DNA of 64,000 bases from Acidovorax sp. CCYZU-2555 (GTDB lineage: Bacteria > Pseudomonadota > Gammaproteobacteria > Burkholderiales > Burkholderiaceae_C): assembly GCF_018413525.1 (NCBI RefSeq), contig NZ_JAHCDD010000018.1, forward strand, positions 1-64,000, given 5' to 3'. A model generated the notes under the pieces. That model did not search any database. It worked only from the letters and a program-made list of their open reading frames with translations, and had not been told where the DNA came from. Numbering within the stretch: position 1 is the stretch's first letter; the number at the start of each line of letters is the position of its first letter. Below, piece after piece: positions 35,670 through 45,064 of the stretch. Position numbers and translations under genes: made by a program.

Positions 35670-36704
35670 GTGAACAAACGCTCCTTCCTCCAGACCGCCG
35701 TTGCCATCGCAGCGCTGACCGCCTCCGCCTGGAGCATTGCCGCGGCACCCGCCGTCACGCCCCTGAAATTCCAGCTCGACTGGCGCTTCGAAGGCCCGGC
35801 AGCGTTCTTCGTGCACCCCGGCGCCAAAGGCTACTACAAGGACAACGGCCTGGACGTGACGGTGGAAGCAGCGAGCGGCGCGGGCGCGATCCAGCGCGTG
35901 GCCTCGGGCACGCACGACCTGGGCTTTGCCGACCTGTCGGCGCTGATGGAATTCCACGCCAACAACCCCGACGCGCCGATCAAGCCCGTGGCCGTGATGG
36001 TGATCTACAACACCACGCCGGCCTCGGTCATGGCGCTGAAGAAAAGCGGCATCAAGACGGCCGCCGATCTGACGGGCAAAAAGCTGGGCGCGCCCATCTT
36101 CGACGCCGGCCGGCGCACCTTTCCGCTGTTCGCGCAAGCCAACAACGTGGGCGAAGTGCAGTGGACCACGATGGATCCACCGCTGCGCGAAACCATGCTG
36201 GTGCGCGGTGACATCGATGCCGTCACGGGCTACACCTTCACCAGCCTGCTCAACCTCGAGGCGCGCGGCGTCAAGCGCGAAGACATCGTCGTGCTGCCCT
36301 ATGCGACGCATGGTGTGAAGCTCTACGGCAACGTCATCATCGCCAGCCCCAAGCTGATCGCCGAGAAGCCCGAAGCGCTCAAGGCCTTCCTGGCCGCGTT
36401 TGCCAAGGGTGCGAAGGAAGTCATCGCCCAGCCCGCTGCCGCGATCGCCTCGCTCAAGGCCAAGGACGGCCTGGTCAACACCGAAGTCGAAATCAAGCGC
36501 CTGCAACTGACCATCGAGACCGCGATCGACGGCCCGGGCGCACGCGAAGAAGGCTTTGGCCAACTGCGCCTGCCACGGCTGCAGTTGATGGCCGAACAGG
36601 TCGCCAAGGCCTACGGCACGAAGAACCCCGTGCCGGCCAATGCGGTCTGGAACGGCAGCTTCCTGCCCTCCGCCGCAGCGCTCGACGTGCTGCCGAAGAA
36701 ATGA
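35670..36704 (+). CDS. ABC transporter substrate-binding protein, SsuA/THI5-like (copy 2)
   Basis: A 344-residue paralogue of the protein at 34608-35633, aligned end to end with it (FQLDWRFEGPAAFF, MEFHANNPDAP, LRETMLVRGDIDA and AVWNGSFLPSAAALDVLPKK are shared or nearly so). It has its own signal peptide. The start is a GTG at 35670 with AGGAAA upstream. The copies differ most in scattered surface stretches, which suggests receptors with related but different ligands feeding one membrane complex. Confidence 0.9.
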   Translation: MNKRSFLQTAVAIAALTASAWSIAAAPAVTPLKFQLDWRFEGPAAFFVHPGAKGYYKDNGLDVTVEAASGAGAIQRVASGTHDLGFADLSALMEFHANNPDAPIKPVAVMVIYNTTPASVMALKKSGIKTAADLTGKKLGAPIFDAGRRTFPLFAQANNVGEVQWTTMDPPLRETMLVRGDIDAVTGYTFTSLLNLEARGVKREDIVVLPYATHGVKLYGNVIIASPKLIAEKPEALKAFLAAFAKGAKEVIAQPAAAIASLKAKDGLVNTEVEIKRLQLTIETAIDGPGAREEGFGQLRLPRLQLMAEQVAKAYGTKNPVPANAVWNGSFLPSAAALDVLPKK

Positions 36705-36742
36705 TGCCCGCGGGCTGACACCGCACCAAAGAAAAGAACCGC

Positions 36743-37573
36743 ATGACGGACACCGCCCCTCCTTTTGTCGACTTCCGCAATGTCTGGCTCGCCTACAACG
36801 AAGAGCTGCGCGCGCAGAACCACTTCGCCGTCGAAGCCATCGACCTGCAACTGCAGCAAGGCGAATTCATTGCCATCGTCGGGCCTTCGGGCTGCGGCAA
36901 GTCCACCTTCATGAAGCTCGCCACGGGCCTGTGCATGCCCTCCATCGGACGCATCCTGATCGACGGCCAGCCCGTGACCGGGCCGCTGAAGATATCGGGT
37001 ATGGCCTTCCAGGCGCCGTCGCTGCTGCCCTGGCGCACCACGGTCGAGAACGTGCTGCTGCCGCTGGAAATCGTCGAGCCCCACCGCAGCCAGTTCAAGG
37101 CCAAGCGCGCCGAGTATGAAGAACGGGCGCGCCGTCTGCTGCAGAAAGTGGGTCTTGCCGGCTACGAAGACAAGTTCCCCTGGCAGCTTTCGGGCGGCAT
37201 GCAGCAGCGCGCGAGCATCTGCCGCGCGCTGATCCACGAACCCAAGCTGCTGCTGCTCGACGAGCCGTTCGGCGCGCTCGACGCGTTCACGCGCGAGGAA
37301 CTCTGGTGCATCCTGCGCGACCTCTGGACCGAGCAGAAATTCAATGTGATCCTGGTGACGCACGACCTGCGCGAATCGGTGTTCCTCGCCGACACGGTCT
37401 ATGTGATGAGCAAGAGCCCGGGCCGTTTCGTCGTCAAGCGCGAGATCGAGCTGCCGCGCCCGCGCGATCTGGAGCTGACCTACACCAAGGAATTCAGCGA
37501 CATCGTGCACGAGCTGCGCGGCCACATCGGCGCGCTGCGCCACGCCGCGCCCAGCACCGCCGCCAGCGTTTGA
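36743..37573 (+). CDS. ABC transporter ATPase (SsuB/TauB family)
   Basis: A 276-residue nucleotide-binding subunit with Walker A GPSGCGKST (about residue 48), Q-loop MAFQAPSLLPWRTT, signature LSGGMQQRASICRAL and Walker B LLLLDEPFGALD, then the switch His in ILVTHDLRESVFLAD. It energises the importer whose receptors precede it and whose permease follows 22 bp after its stop. Confidence 0.93.
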   Translation: MTDTAPPFVDFRNVWLAYNEELRAQNHFAVEAIDLQLQQGEFIAIVGPSGCGKSTFMKLATGLCMPSIGRILIDGQPVTGPLKISGMAFQAPSLLPWRTTVENVLLPLEIVEPHRSQFKAKRAEYEERARRLLQKVGLAGYEDKFPWQLSGGMQQRASICRALIHEPKLLLLDEPFGALDAFTREELWCILRDLWTEQKFNVILVTHDLRESVFLADTVYVMSKSPGRFVVKREIELPRPRDLELTYTKEFSDIVHELRGHIGALRHAAPSTAASV

Positions 37574-37595
37574 GACGCCGCAAGAAAGTCACACC

Positions 37596-38366
37596 ATGAA
37601 AATCTCTCCGCGCGTCGAACGCTGGTCTCCCTGGCTGCTGATGCTGGCCATCATCATCCTCTGGCAGGTCATCTGCTCGGCCTTCCAGGTTTCCGAATTC
37701 ATCTTCCCCAGCCCCTGGCTGATACTCACGCAGTTCGTCGAGTTCAGCGGCGTGATCGCCATGCATGCCTGGCGCACCTACTGGGTGACGATGGCCGGCT
37801 TCGGCCTGGCCATCGTCGTCGGCGTGCTGCTGGGCTTTCTGATCGGCAGTTCGCGCCTGGCCTATGCCGCGCTGTACCCGCTGATGACGGCTTTCAATGC
37901 GCTGCCCAAGGCCGCGTTCGTGCCGATTCTCGTGGTCTGGTTCGGCATTGGCGCAGGCCCGGCCATCCTGACCGCGTTCCTGATCAGCTTCTTTCCCATC
38001 ATGGTCAACATCGCGACCGGCCTGGCCACGCTCGAGCCCGAACTCGAAGACGTGCTGCGCGTGCTCGGCGCCAAGCGCTGGGACGTGCTGACCAAGGTCG
38101 GCCTGCCGCGCTCCATGCCCTACTTCTACGGTTCGCTCAAGGTCGCGATCACGCTGGCCTTCGTCGGCACCACGGTCTCGGAAATGACGGCCGCCAATGA
38201 AGGCATAGGCTATCTGCTGATCTCGGCGGGCTCGTCGATGCAGATGGGCCTGGCCTTCGCCGGCCTGCTGGTCGTCGGCGCGATGGCCATGGCGATGTAC
38301 GAACTGTTCAGCTGGGTCGAAAAGCGCACCACCGGCTGGGCCCACCGCGGCTCGAACAACCACTGA
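37596..38366 (+). CDS. ABC transporter permease (SsuC/TauC family)
   Basis: A 256-residue inner-membrane permease with about six hydrophobic segments and the EAA-type coupling loop near LEDVLRVLGAKRWDVLTKVGLPRSMPYF. Only one permease gene is present, so the channel is probably a homodimer. It follows the ATPase gene by 22 bp and precedes the deaminase gene by about 54 bp. Confidence 0.93.
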   Translation: MKISPRVERWSPWLLMLAIIILWQVICSAFQVSEFIFPSPWLILTQFVEFSGVIAMHAWRTYWVTMAGFGLAIVVGVLLGFLIGSSRLAYAALYPLMTAFNALPKAAFVPILVVWFGIGAGPAILTAFLISFFPIMVNIATGLATLEPELEDVLRVLGAKRWDVLTKVGLPRSMPYFYGSLKVAITLAFVGTTVSEMTAANEGIGYLLISAGSSMQMGLAFAGLLVVGAMAMAMYELFSWVEKRTTGWAHRGSNNH

Positions 38367-38939
<573 letters not shown>

Positions 38940-38967
38940 ACCCCGGCCGGCACCACAACAGTGCATG

Positions 38968-38983
38968 CGGCGCGCTTCTTGCT
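38968..38983 (+). promoter_or_regulatory. Sigma-54-like promoter candidate before ureD
   Basis: CGGCGCGCTTCTTGCT matches the -24/-12 pattern with GG and GC correctly spaced and a full TTGCT at -12, but two mismatches in the -24 box. The -12 GC is 39 nt before the ureD ATG, almost the same distance as at ureA. It would let the isolated ureD respond to nitrogen with the main urease operon. Confidence 0.45.
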
Positions 38984-39019
38984 TATCCTGGGGTATCTGG
39001 ATTTGTTTGGATTTCCCCC

Positions 39020-39850
39020 ATGGCCTGGCTTGCAGAACTTGAACTCGACTATGCCGTTTCGCACGGCCGCAGCGTGGTGCACCACCGCCACAACGGCCCG
39101 CTGCGCGTGCTGCGCAGCCTCTACCCCGAAGGCGATGCGGTGTGCCACAACGTGCTGGTGCATCCGCCCAGCGGCCTGGTCAGCGGCGACACGCTCGACA
39201 TCCGCGCGCACGTGGCGAGCGGCGCCCATGCACTGGTCACCACGCCGGGGGCGACGCGCTTTTACCGCGCCAATGGCGCGCCCGCGCTGCAGGACACGCG
39301 CCTGACGCTGGACGCCGGCGCGCGCATGGAATGGCTGCCGCTGGAAAACATCGCCTACAGCGGCTGCGACGCGCACAACCGGCTGGAGTTGCAGCTCGCA
39401 CCGGGCGCCGAGTTGATAGGCTGGGACATGACGGCGCTGGGCCTGCCCCACGCAGGCCTGCCCTTTGCCGCCGGCCGCTATACCCAGCACCTGGAACTGC
39501 CCGGCCAATGGCTGGAGCATGGCACGCTGGCCGCGGGCGACGCGCTGCTGATGGACGGCCCGCTGGGCCTGGCCGGCCAGCGCTGCCTGGCCTCGCTGTT
39601 CTTCGTCAGCGGCAGCGCGATCGCGCGCGAGCGCCGCGAAGCCGCATTGGAGATGACGCGCACGCTGATCGAAAGCCATGCGCTCGCGCCCCGCTGCGGC
39701 GTGACCAGCCCGCACGACCAGATGATCGTGCTGCGCGCGCTCGCACCCATGGTCGAGCCCGTGATGCAGCTGTGGCAGCAGGTATGGCGGCTATGGCGCA
39801 CGCATTTCTGGGACATGGCTGCCGTGGCGCCGCGCATCTGGGCCATGTAG
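39020..39850 (+). CDS. ureD: Urease accessory protein UreD
   Basis: A 276-residue urease maturation scaffold that binds apo-urease with UreF and UreG during nickel insertion. Recognised stretches include PEGDAVCHNVLVHPPSGLVSGD, HALVTTPGATRFYR, EWLPLENIAYSG and DMTALGLP. The ATG at 39020 gives the expected N terminus; the upstream extension overlaps the deaminase gene. It is separated from ureABC and ureEFG by about 15 kb, whereas ureD usually heads the urease operon, so this looks like a split operon. It converges on the type III effector candidate gene. Confidence 0.93.
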   Translation: MAWLAELELDYAVSHGRSVVHHRHNGPLRVLRSLYPEGDAVCHNVLVHPPSGLVSGDTLDIRAHVASGAHALVTTPGATRFYRANGAPALQDTRLTLDAGARMEWLPLENIAYSGCDAHNRLELQLAPGAELIGWDMTALGLPHAGLPFAAGRYTQHLELPGQWLEHGTLAAGDALLMDGPLGLAGQRCLASLFFVSGSAIARERREAALEMTRTLIESHALAPRCGVTSPHDQMIVLRALAPMVEPVMQLWQQVWRLWRTHFWDMAAVAPRIWAM

Positions 39851-39869
39851 CCCGCCCGGGCTTGTGCGG

Positions 39870-40418
39870 CTAGGCCCGCGCCCGGATCTTTTCGGTCTGA
39901 GCCATCGTCAGCGCGCGCGCGGCCCGCACCTCATCCCCCGCAGCTTTCATGGCCCGGTAGTTGCGCTCATTGGGCGACTGCTGGCACAGCTTGGTCTTTT
40001 GCGCGTGGACCGCCTCCTTCTTCTTGAGGTCCGCCATCAGCGGCTTCATTTCGGCCATCAGTTTCTTGAGCTCACGGTTGCCATCGAGCAGCTGGGACCT
40101 GGCATTCGACACATCGATGATCTCGCGGCTGGTTAATGGCTTGCTGCTGTCGGCGTCGAAGCCCCCGCGGCGCAGCACGTCTTCCAGACCCTTCTGGCTC
40201 AGGCCCTTGCTGATCGAGGCAATGAAGGCGCTCTTGGTGTCCTGGTTGACCTTGGTCGACGATTCACCCCGCAGCCAATTCATCACCCGGGTGAAGAAGC
40301 CTTGCTTTGCCGAAGTCGTGGATTGCAGCGTGCCGCCCTTGAGCGCGACCGCTTCGCCGGATTTCGCCAGAGCCTGGAAACTGGCAAGACTGGGCCCGGA
40401 AGATTGAATGCTCGACAT
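39870..40418 (-). CDS. Putative type III secretion effector or chaperone-dependent substrate
   Basis: A 182-residue soluble protein with no membrane segment. The N terminus is rich in Ser/Gln/Gly (MSSIQSSGPSLASFQALAK), as is usual for type III secretion signals, followed by a helical body (FTRVMNWLRGE, SFIASISKGLSQKGLEDVL-like, SKPLTSREIIDVSNARSQLL) and a Lys-rich C-terminal helix. I cannot assign an activity. It sits 14 bp downstream of a CesT-type chaperone gene on the same strand, the classic chaperone-substrate arrangement, with a good ribosome binding site (AGGAG). No secretion apparatus genes are in the window, so the effector role is inferred from the pairing. Confidence 0.6.
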   Translation of the reverse strand: MSSIQSSGPSLASFQALAKSGEAVALKGGTLQSTTSAKQGFFTRVMNWLRGESSTKVNQDTKSAFIASISKGLSQKGLEDVLRRGGFDADSSKPLTSREIIDVSNARSQLLDGNRELKKLMAEMKPLMADLKKKEAVHAQKTKLCQQSPNERNYRAMKAAGDEVRAARALTMAQTEKIRARA

Positions 40419-40432
40419 GGGCTGCTCCTGCG

Positions 40433-40888
40433 TTAGCCGCGAATGAACTGCTCGAAGCGCGAAGGCGCGGCGGCTGCCTCAGCCGCGGCTGCGGGCGCGG
40501 CATCAAACAGCGCCGCGCAGCTTTCGGCCGCATCGACAAAAGCCTTGATCACGGCCTCCCAGTCCAGCACCTCCATGCCCGCAGCATCCACGACACGCGT
40601 GATGGCGACGCCGCCCGTAGGGCCGTCCAGGCCTATCGTCGCGCCCCCCGTGCCATGAAAGAAGTAGTTGGCTTCGAGCAGACGACGGCAGGCTTCGGGG
40701 CCGGCATCGGCGGACAGCACGCCCAGGCTGCTGTACAGCAGCACCAGGGAGCTGTCGCCCACGGACTCGATATTCACCACGACGTCGTCAAAGCTCAGGC
40801 AGCAGTAGCCGTTTTCATCGAGCGCCAGGCCTTCGAGGCCCAGGGCATTGCCAAAATCGGTCAGCAGGCGGTTGATATGGTCGTTCAT
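40433..40888 (-). CDS. CesT/SycE-family type III secretion chaperone
   Basis: A 151-residue acidic protein matching the class I type III chaperone pattern: an N-terminal helix (INRLLTDFGNALGL), beta strands YCCLSFDDVVVNIE and SLVLLYSSLGVL, then RRLLEANYFFHGTGGATIGLD. The low predicted isoelectric point fits. An Ala-rich C-terminal tail (APAAAAEAAAAP) is unusual. It has a good ribosome binding site (GAGGAAA). Such proteins bind one effector, usually encoded next door, here the gene at 39870-40418. The pair lies in a gap between ureD and pfk, with a 231-bp divergent promoter region ahead of it. Confidence 0.78.
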   Translation of the reverse strand: MNDHINRLLTDFGNALGLEGLALDENGYCCLSFDDVVVNIESVGDSSLVLLYSSLGVLSADAGPEACRRLLEANYFFHGTGGATIGLDGPTGGVAITRVVDAAGMEVLDWEAVIKAFVDAAESCAALFDAAPAAAAEAAAAPSRFEQFIRG

Positions 40889-41119
40889 GGTATTTCCTCA
40901 AGGTCGTTTGCGCGCAAGCCGCGGCATGGCGAATGGCTGCCATGTCCGTGAGTCACGCAGCGTCAATACAAGTTCCAACGCAACGCTTTCCCGGGCCCGG
41001 CGCAGGCCGCAAAAATCTGCGCCTGACACCGGCACCGGAGGCCATGGTCTGGGGCAAAATGCATTGATCCCCTGCGCCTCAACCGGCCTGCCCCCAATGA
41101 ACAAAGAAGCTCTTTTGCC

Positions 41120-42187
41120 ATGCGCGTAGCCATACTCACCGGGGGCGGCGACTGCCCCGGACTCAATGCCGTGATCCGCGCGGTCACCAAATCGCTGATC
41201 CACCACGGCAACGCCGAAGTGCTGGGCATTGCCGACGGATTCGAAGGCCTGATGGGCGAGAACCCGCGCGTCAAGCCGCTGGCCTGGGACGAAGTCTCGG
41301 GCATCCTGCACCAGGGTGGCACCATCCTGGGCACCAGCAACAGCGCCAACCCGCTGCGCGACGCGGCGACGCTGGCGCAGACCGGCAGAAACATCCAGGC
41401 GCTGGGATTGGATGTGGTCGTGGCAATTGGCGGCGACGGCACGATGAGCCTGGCCCATGGGCTGGAGAAAGTCGGCCTGCGCTGCGTGGGCGTGCCCAAG
41501 ACCATAGACAACGACATTGCCAACTGCGAGCGCAGCTTCGGCTTCGACACCGCCGTGGCCACCGTCACGGACAGCCTGCGGCGCATAGAGAGCACGGCCA
41601 TGAGCCACCACCGCGTGATGATCGTCGAGACCATGGGCCGGCACGCGGGCTGGCTCGCGCTCGAGTCTGGCATCGCGGGTGCAGCCGACATCATCCTGCT
41701 GCCCGAAATCGACTACGACCTGCAAGCCGTGATCGACGTGTGCCGCGCGCGCGAGGAACGCCAGCGCTACACCATCATCTGCATAGGCGAAGGAGCAAAG
41801 GAAAGCGGCGCGAGCCAGACCGTGCGCGAGCGCGTGGCGCACAGTCCCGACCCGGTGCGCCTGGGCGGCGTGGGCCATGTGCTGCGCGAACGGCTGCAGC
41901 CGCATCTCAAGAGCGAAGTCCGCACCACGGTGCTGGGCCATGTGCAGCGCGGCGGCGATCCCACGCCCTTCGACCGCGTGCTCGCCACGCGCTTCGGCCA
42001 CCACGCGGCGCAGTTGGTGATACGCGGCCAGTTCGGCCGCATGGTCACGCTGCAGGGCGGTGAAATCACCAGCGTAGAAATTTCCGAAGTGGCGAATGTG
42101 CAGCGCACCATCGCGCTGGACCACAGCCTGCTGGTGATGGCGCGGGATATCGGGATTTCGCTGGGGGAGGCGGGACCGGGGGGCTGA
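41120..42187 (+). CDS. 6-phosphofructokinase (mixed ATP/PPi-type motif)
   Basis: A 355-residue phosphofructokinase. It shows ILTGGGDCPGLNAVIRAV at the N terminus, IGGDGTMSLA for nucleotide binding, PKTIDNDI in the active site and MGRHAGWLAL. Gly in GGDGT is the ATP-type residue, while Lys in PKTIDND is typical of PPi-dependent and some actinobacterial ATP enzymes, so the phosphoryl donor is uncertain. It stands alone between the chaperone gene and the convergent urt operon. The ribosome binding site is weak. Confidence 0.88.
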   Translation: MRVAILTGGGDCPGLNAVIRAVTKSLIHHGNAEVLGIADGFEGLMGENPRVKPLAWDEVSGILHQGGTILGTSNSANPLRDAATLAQTGRNIQALGLDVVVAIGGDGTMSLAHGLEKVGLRCVGVPKTIDNDIANCERSFGFDTAVATVTDSLRRIESTAMSHHRVMIVETMGRHAGWLALESGIAGAADIILLPEIDYDLQAVIDVCRAREERQRYTIICIGEGAKESGASQTVRERVAHSPDPVRLGGVGHVLRERLQPHLKSEVRTTVLGHVQRGGDPTPFDRVLATRFGHHAAQLVIRGQFGRMVTLQGGEITSVEISEVANVQRTIALDHSLLVMARDIGISLGEAGPGG

Positions 42188-42199
42188 TTTCCGGCTACC

Positions 42200-42316
42200 C
42201 GTTCGTCCTGAGCCTGCCTCGCCGGCCGCGTCGAAGGATGAACGGCCTGCGCTCAAGTCATGAGGATTGGGCGTTCATGGTTCGACCGGGCCGCGCAGGC
42301 AGGCTCACCACGAACG
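42200..42316. repeat. Two palindromic REP-like repeat units between pfk and urtE
   Basis: Two adjacent hairpin-forming units lie between convergent genes. The first (42200-42244) has arms CGTTCGTCCT / AGGATGAACG, the second (42272-42316) CGTTCATGGT / ACCACGAACG. The arms relate to the copies at 1-17 and 49722-49756. They may also terminate transcription from both sides. Confidence 0.7.
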
Positions 42317-42330
42317 GGGAGCTCACTCCC

Positions 42331-43023
42331 TCAAATCGCCACCAGCTGGCGTATGCCTTTTTCCTGCATCTCACTGCCCGGCCCCTGGGCGATCACCGCG
42401 CCGCGCTGCATCACCAGGTACTGGTCGGCCAACTCCTCGGCAAAGTCGTAGTACTGCTCGCACAGCAGCACGGCCATGCCGCGCTCGCGCGCAAGCATGC
42501 GGATCACACGGCCTATGTCCTTGATGATGCTCGGCTGAATGCCTTCGGTGGGCTCGTCGAGAATCAGCAGTTTGGGCCCGGGAGCGAGCGCGCGTGCGAT
42601 CGCGAGCTGCTGCTGCTGGCCGCCCGAAAGATCGCCGCCGCGGCGCTGCAGCATCTGCGCGAGCACGGGGAACAGTTCGAACAGATCGGGCGGAATCGGC
42701 GTGGACGCGCTGCAATAGGCCAGGCCCATGCGCAGGTTGTCCTGCACCGTGAGGCGCCCGAAGATCTCGCGCCCCTGGGGCACGAAGCCTATGCCCGCGC
42801 GCGCGCGTTCGTAGGGCGTGAGGCCCGCAATCTGGCGGCCCTGCCATTCGATGGAGCCGCTGCGAATCGGCACGCGGCCCATCAGGCTCTTGAGCAGCGT
42901 GGTCTTGCCCACGCCGTTGCGCCCCAGCAGCACGGTGACCTGGCCGGGTTCGGCGCAAAGGCTCACATCGCGCAGGATGTGCGAGCCGCCGTAGTACTGG
43001 TGAAGGTTCTGGACTTTAAGCAT
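42331..43023 (-). CDS. urtE: Urea ABC transporter ATPase UrtE
   Basis: A 230-residue ATPase of the LivF type with Walker A GRNGVGKTTLL, VPQGREIF in the Q-loop region, signature LSGGQQQQLAIARAL and Walker B LLILDEPTEGIQPS. The EPTEGIQP stretch is typical of UrtE rather than amino acid LivF proteins. The ATG at 43023 gives the family's MLKVQNLHQYYGGSHIL start. It is the last gene of the minus-strand urt operon. Confidence 0.93.
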   Translation of the reverse strand: MLKVQNLHQYYGGSHILRDVSLCAEPGQVTVLLGRNGVGKTTLLKSLMGRVPIRSGSIEWQGRQIAGLTPYERARAGIGFVPQGREIFGRLTVQDNLRMGLAYCSASTPIPPDLFELFPVLAQMLQRRGGDLSGGQQQQLAIARALAPGPKLLILDEPTEGIQPSIIKDIGRVIRMLARERGMAVLLCEQYYDFAEELADQYLVMQRGAVIAQGPGSEMQEKGIRQLVAI

Positions 43024-43039
43024 GATGTGTGCAGGCGAC

Positions 43040-43918
43040 TCAGCGCCCCAGATAGACCTCGACCACACGTTCATCGGCCTGGACCTGGGCCAGCGGGCCC
43101 TCGGCCAGCACCGCGCCGTCGCACAGCACCGTGACCTTCTCGGAGATCGCGGCGATGAACGACATGTCGTGCTCGACCACCATCAGCGAATGCTGGCCCT
43201 TGAGGCGCAGGAACAGTTCGGCGGTGCGCACGGTTTCCTCGTCGGTCATGCCGGCGACGGGTTCATCGAGCAGCAGCAGCTTGGGCTCCTGCATCAGCAG
43301 CATGCCGATTTCCAGCCACTGCTTCTGGCCGTGGCTCAGCACGCCGGCCATGCGCCGCACCGCATCGGCGAGATGGATGGTGTGCAGCACTTCGGCGAGG
43401 CGGTCCTTTTGCGCGCTGTCGAGGCGAAAGAACATCGAGTGGCGCACGCCCTTGTGCGTCTTCAGCGCGAGTTCTAGGTTCTCGAACACCGTGAGGTTTT
43501 CGAACACCGTGGGCTTCTGGAACTTGCGGCCAATGCCCAGCTGGGCGATCTCGGGTTCGTTGTGGCGCAGCAGATCGATGGTCGAGCCGAAGAACACCGT
43601 GCCGCGATCGGGCCGGGTCTTGCCGGTGATGATGTCCATCATCGTCGTCTTGCCTGCGCCGTTCGGGCCGATGATGCAGCGCAGCTCGCCGGGCGCGATG
43701 TCCAGGCTCAGGCCGTTGATCGCCTTGAAGCCGTCGAAGCTCACATGCACATCTTCGAGGTACAGAATGCGCCCGTGCGTCACGTCGACTTCGCCGGGCA
43801 CGGCCGCGCGCGCGTAGCTCGCGCTGCGCCCGCCCGAGTCGCCCTGCTGCTGCGCCGCGCGGCGCACCGCGAGGGCTTCGAGGCGCTCGGCGCCGGCTTC
43901 CATTTGGTCGGGTGTCAT
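43040..43918 (-). CDS. urtD: Urea ABC transporter ATPase UrtD
   Basis: A 292-residue ATPase of the LivG type with Walker A GPNGAGKTTMMD, IGRKFQKPTVFENLTVFENL, signature LSHGQKQWLEIGM and Walker B LLLLDEPVAGMTDEE. The LSHGQKQWLEIGML signature is diagnostic of UrtD in my experience. About 50 residues precede the core domain. Its ATG overlaps the urtC stop by four bases (ATGA). Confidence 0.94.
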   Translation of the reverse strand: MTPDQMEAGAERLEALAVRRAAQQQGDSGGRSASYARAAVPGEVDVTHGRILYLEDVHVSFDGFKAINGLSLDIAPGELRCIIGPNGAGKTTMMDIITGKTRPDRGTVFFGSTIDLLRHNEPEIAQLGIGRKFQKPTVFENLTVFENLELALKTHKGVRHSMFFRLDSAQKDRLAEVLHTIHLADAVRRMAGVLSHGQKQWLEIGMLLMQEPKLLLLDEPVAGMTDEETVRTAELFLRLKGQHSLMVVEHDMSFIAAISEKVTVLCDGAVLAEGPLAQVQADERVVEVYLGR

Positions 43919-45063
43919 TGCCCACCTCCTTCTTCGGGCTTGGCGCGGCGACCCAGTCGCAATTGCCGCACCCAGCCCACCACGCCCTGCGGCAGGAACA
44001 AGGTCACGGCAATGAACAGCGCGCCCAGGAAATAGAGCCAGAACTCGGGCGCGCTGACGGTGAGCCAGCTCTTGGCGCCGTTGACGATGAACGCGCCGAC
44101 GATGGGGCCGATCAGGCTCGCGCGCCCGCCGACCGCAGCCCACACCGCCATCTCGATCGAGTTCGCGGCGCTCATTTCACCGGGGTTGATGATGCCCACC
44201 TGCGGCACATAGAGCGCGCCCGCGATGCCGCACATCATGGCGCTGATGCACCAGATCGTGAGCTTGTAGGGCAGCGGCGAATAGCCCGAGAACATCACGC
44301 GCGTTTCGGCGTCGCGAATCGCCTGCAGCACGCGGCCGAACTTGCTTTGCACCAGCCAGCGCGCGAACAGGTAGCAGCCCAGCAGCACGCAGCCCGTGAG
44401 AACGAACAGGAACATGCGCATTTCCGGCGTCGCGATCGCCACGCCCAGGATGCGCTTGAAATCGGTGAAGCCGTTGTTGCCGCCCAGACCCGTCTCGTTG
44501 CGGAAGAACAGCAGCATCGCCGCATAGGTCAGCGCCTGGGTGATGATCGAGAAATACACACCCTTGATGCGCGAACGGAAGGCGAAGTAGCCGAACACGA
44601 AAGCCACGAAGCCGGGCACGGCCACGATCAGGAACAGCGTGGCGACAAAGCTGTCGCTGAGCTGCCAGTGCCAGGGCAGTTCCTTCCAGTCGAGGAAGAC
44701 CATGAAGTCGGGCAAGGCGCTGCCCGAGTTGCCGTCGGCGCCGATCTGGCGCATCAGGTACATGCCCATCACATAGCCGCCGAGCGCGAAGAACAGGCCG
44801 TGGCCCAGGCTCAGAATGCCCGCGTAGCCCCAGATCAGGTCCATGGCCAGCGCGCAGATCGCGTAGCACATGATCTTGCCGATCAGCGAGACCGCGTAGT
44901 CGGACATATGGAAGGCGCTGCCCGCGGGCACCCACAGATTGAGCAACGGCGCGACGGCGCAGATGACCACCAGCGCGGCGAGAAACACCGACCAGCCGGT
45001 GCGCGTGAGCAGGGGCTTGGGGCCGGGCAGCACGAGAGAGGGAGAAGAAGAATTCAGCTGCAT
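43915..45063 (-). CDS. urtC: Urea ABC transporter permease UrtC
   Basis: A 382-residue LivM-type permease with about ten membrane segments. Stretches such as DLIWGYAGILSLGHGLFFALGGYVMGMY, RNETGLGGNNGFTDFK and AVGGRASLIGPIVGAFIVNGAKSW are typical of UrtC. With UrtB it forms the inner-membrane channel for urea. It starts one base after the urtB stop and overlaps urtD, so translation is coupled. Confidence 0.94.
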   Translation of the reverse strand: MQLNSSSPSLVLPGPKPLLTRTGWSVFLAALVVICAVAPLLNLWVPAGSAFHMSDYAVSLIGKIMCYAICALAMDLIWGYAGILSLGHGLFFALGGYVMGMYLMRQIGADGNSGSALPDFMVFLDWKELPWHWQLSDSFVATLFLIVAVPGFVAFVFGYFAFRSRIKGVYFSIITQALTYAAMLLFFRNETGLGGNNGFTDFKRILGVAIATPEMRMFLFVLTGCVLLGCYLFARWLVQSKFGRVLQAIRDAETRVMFSGYSPLPYKLTIWCISAMMCGIAGALYVPQVGIINPGEMSAANSIEMAVWAAVGGRASLIGPIVGAFIVNGAKSWLTVSAPEFWLYFLGALFIAVTLFLPQGVVGWVRQLRLGRRAKPEEGGGQ

Positions 45064-45064
45064 T

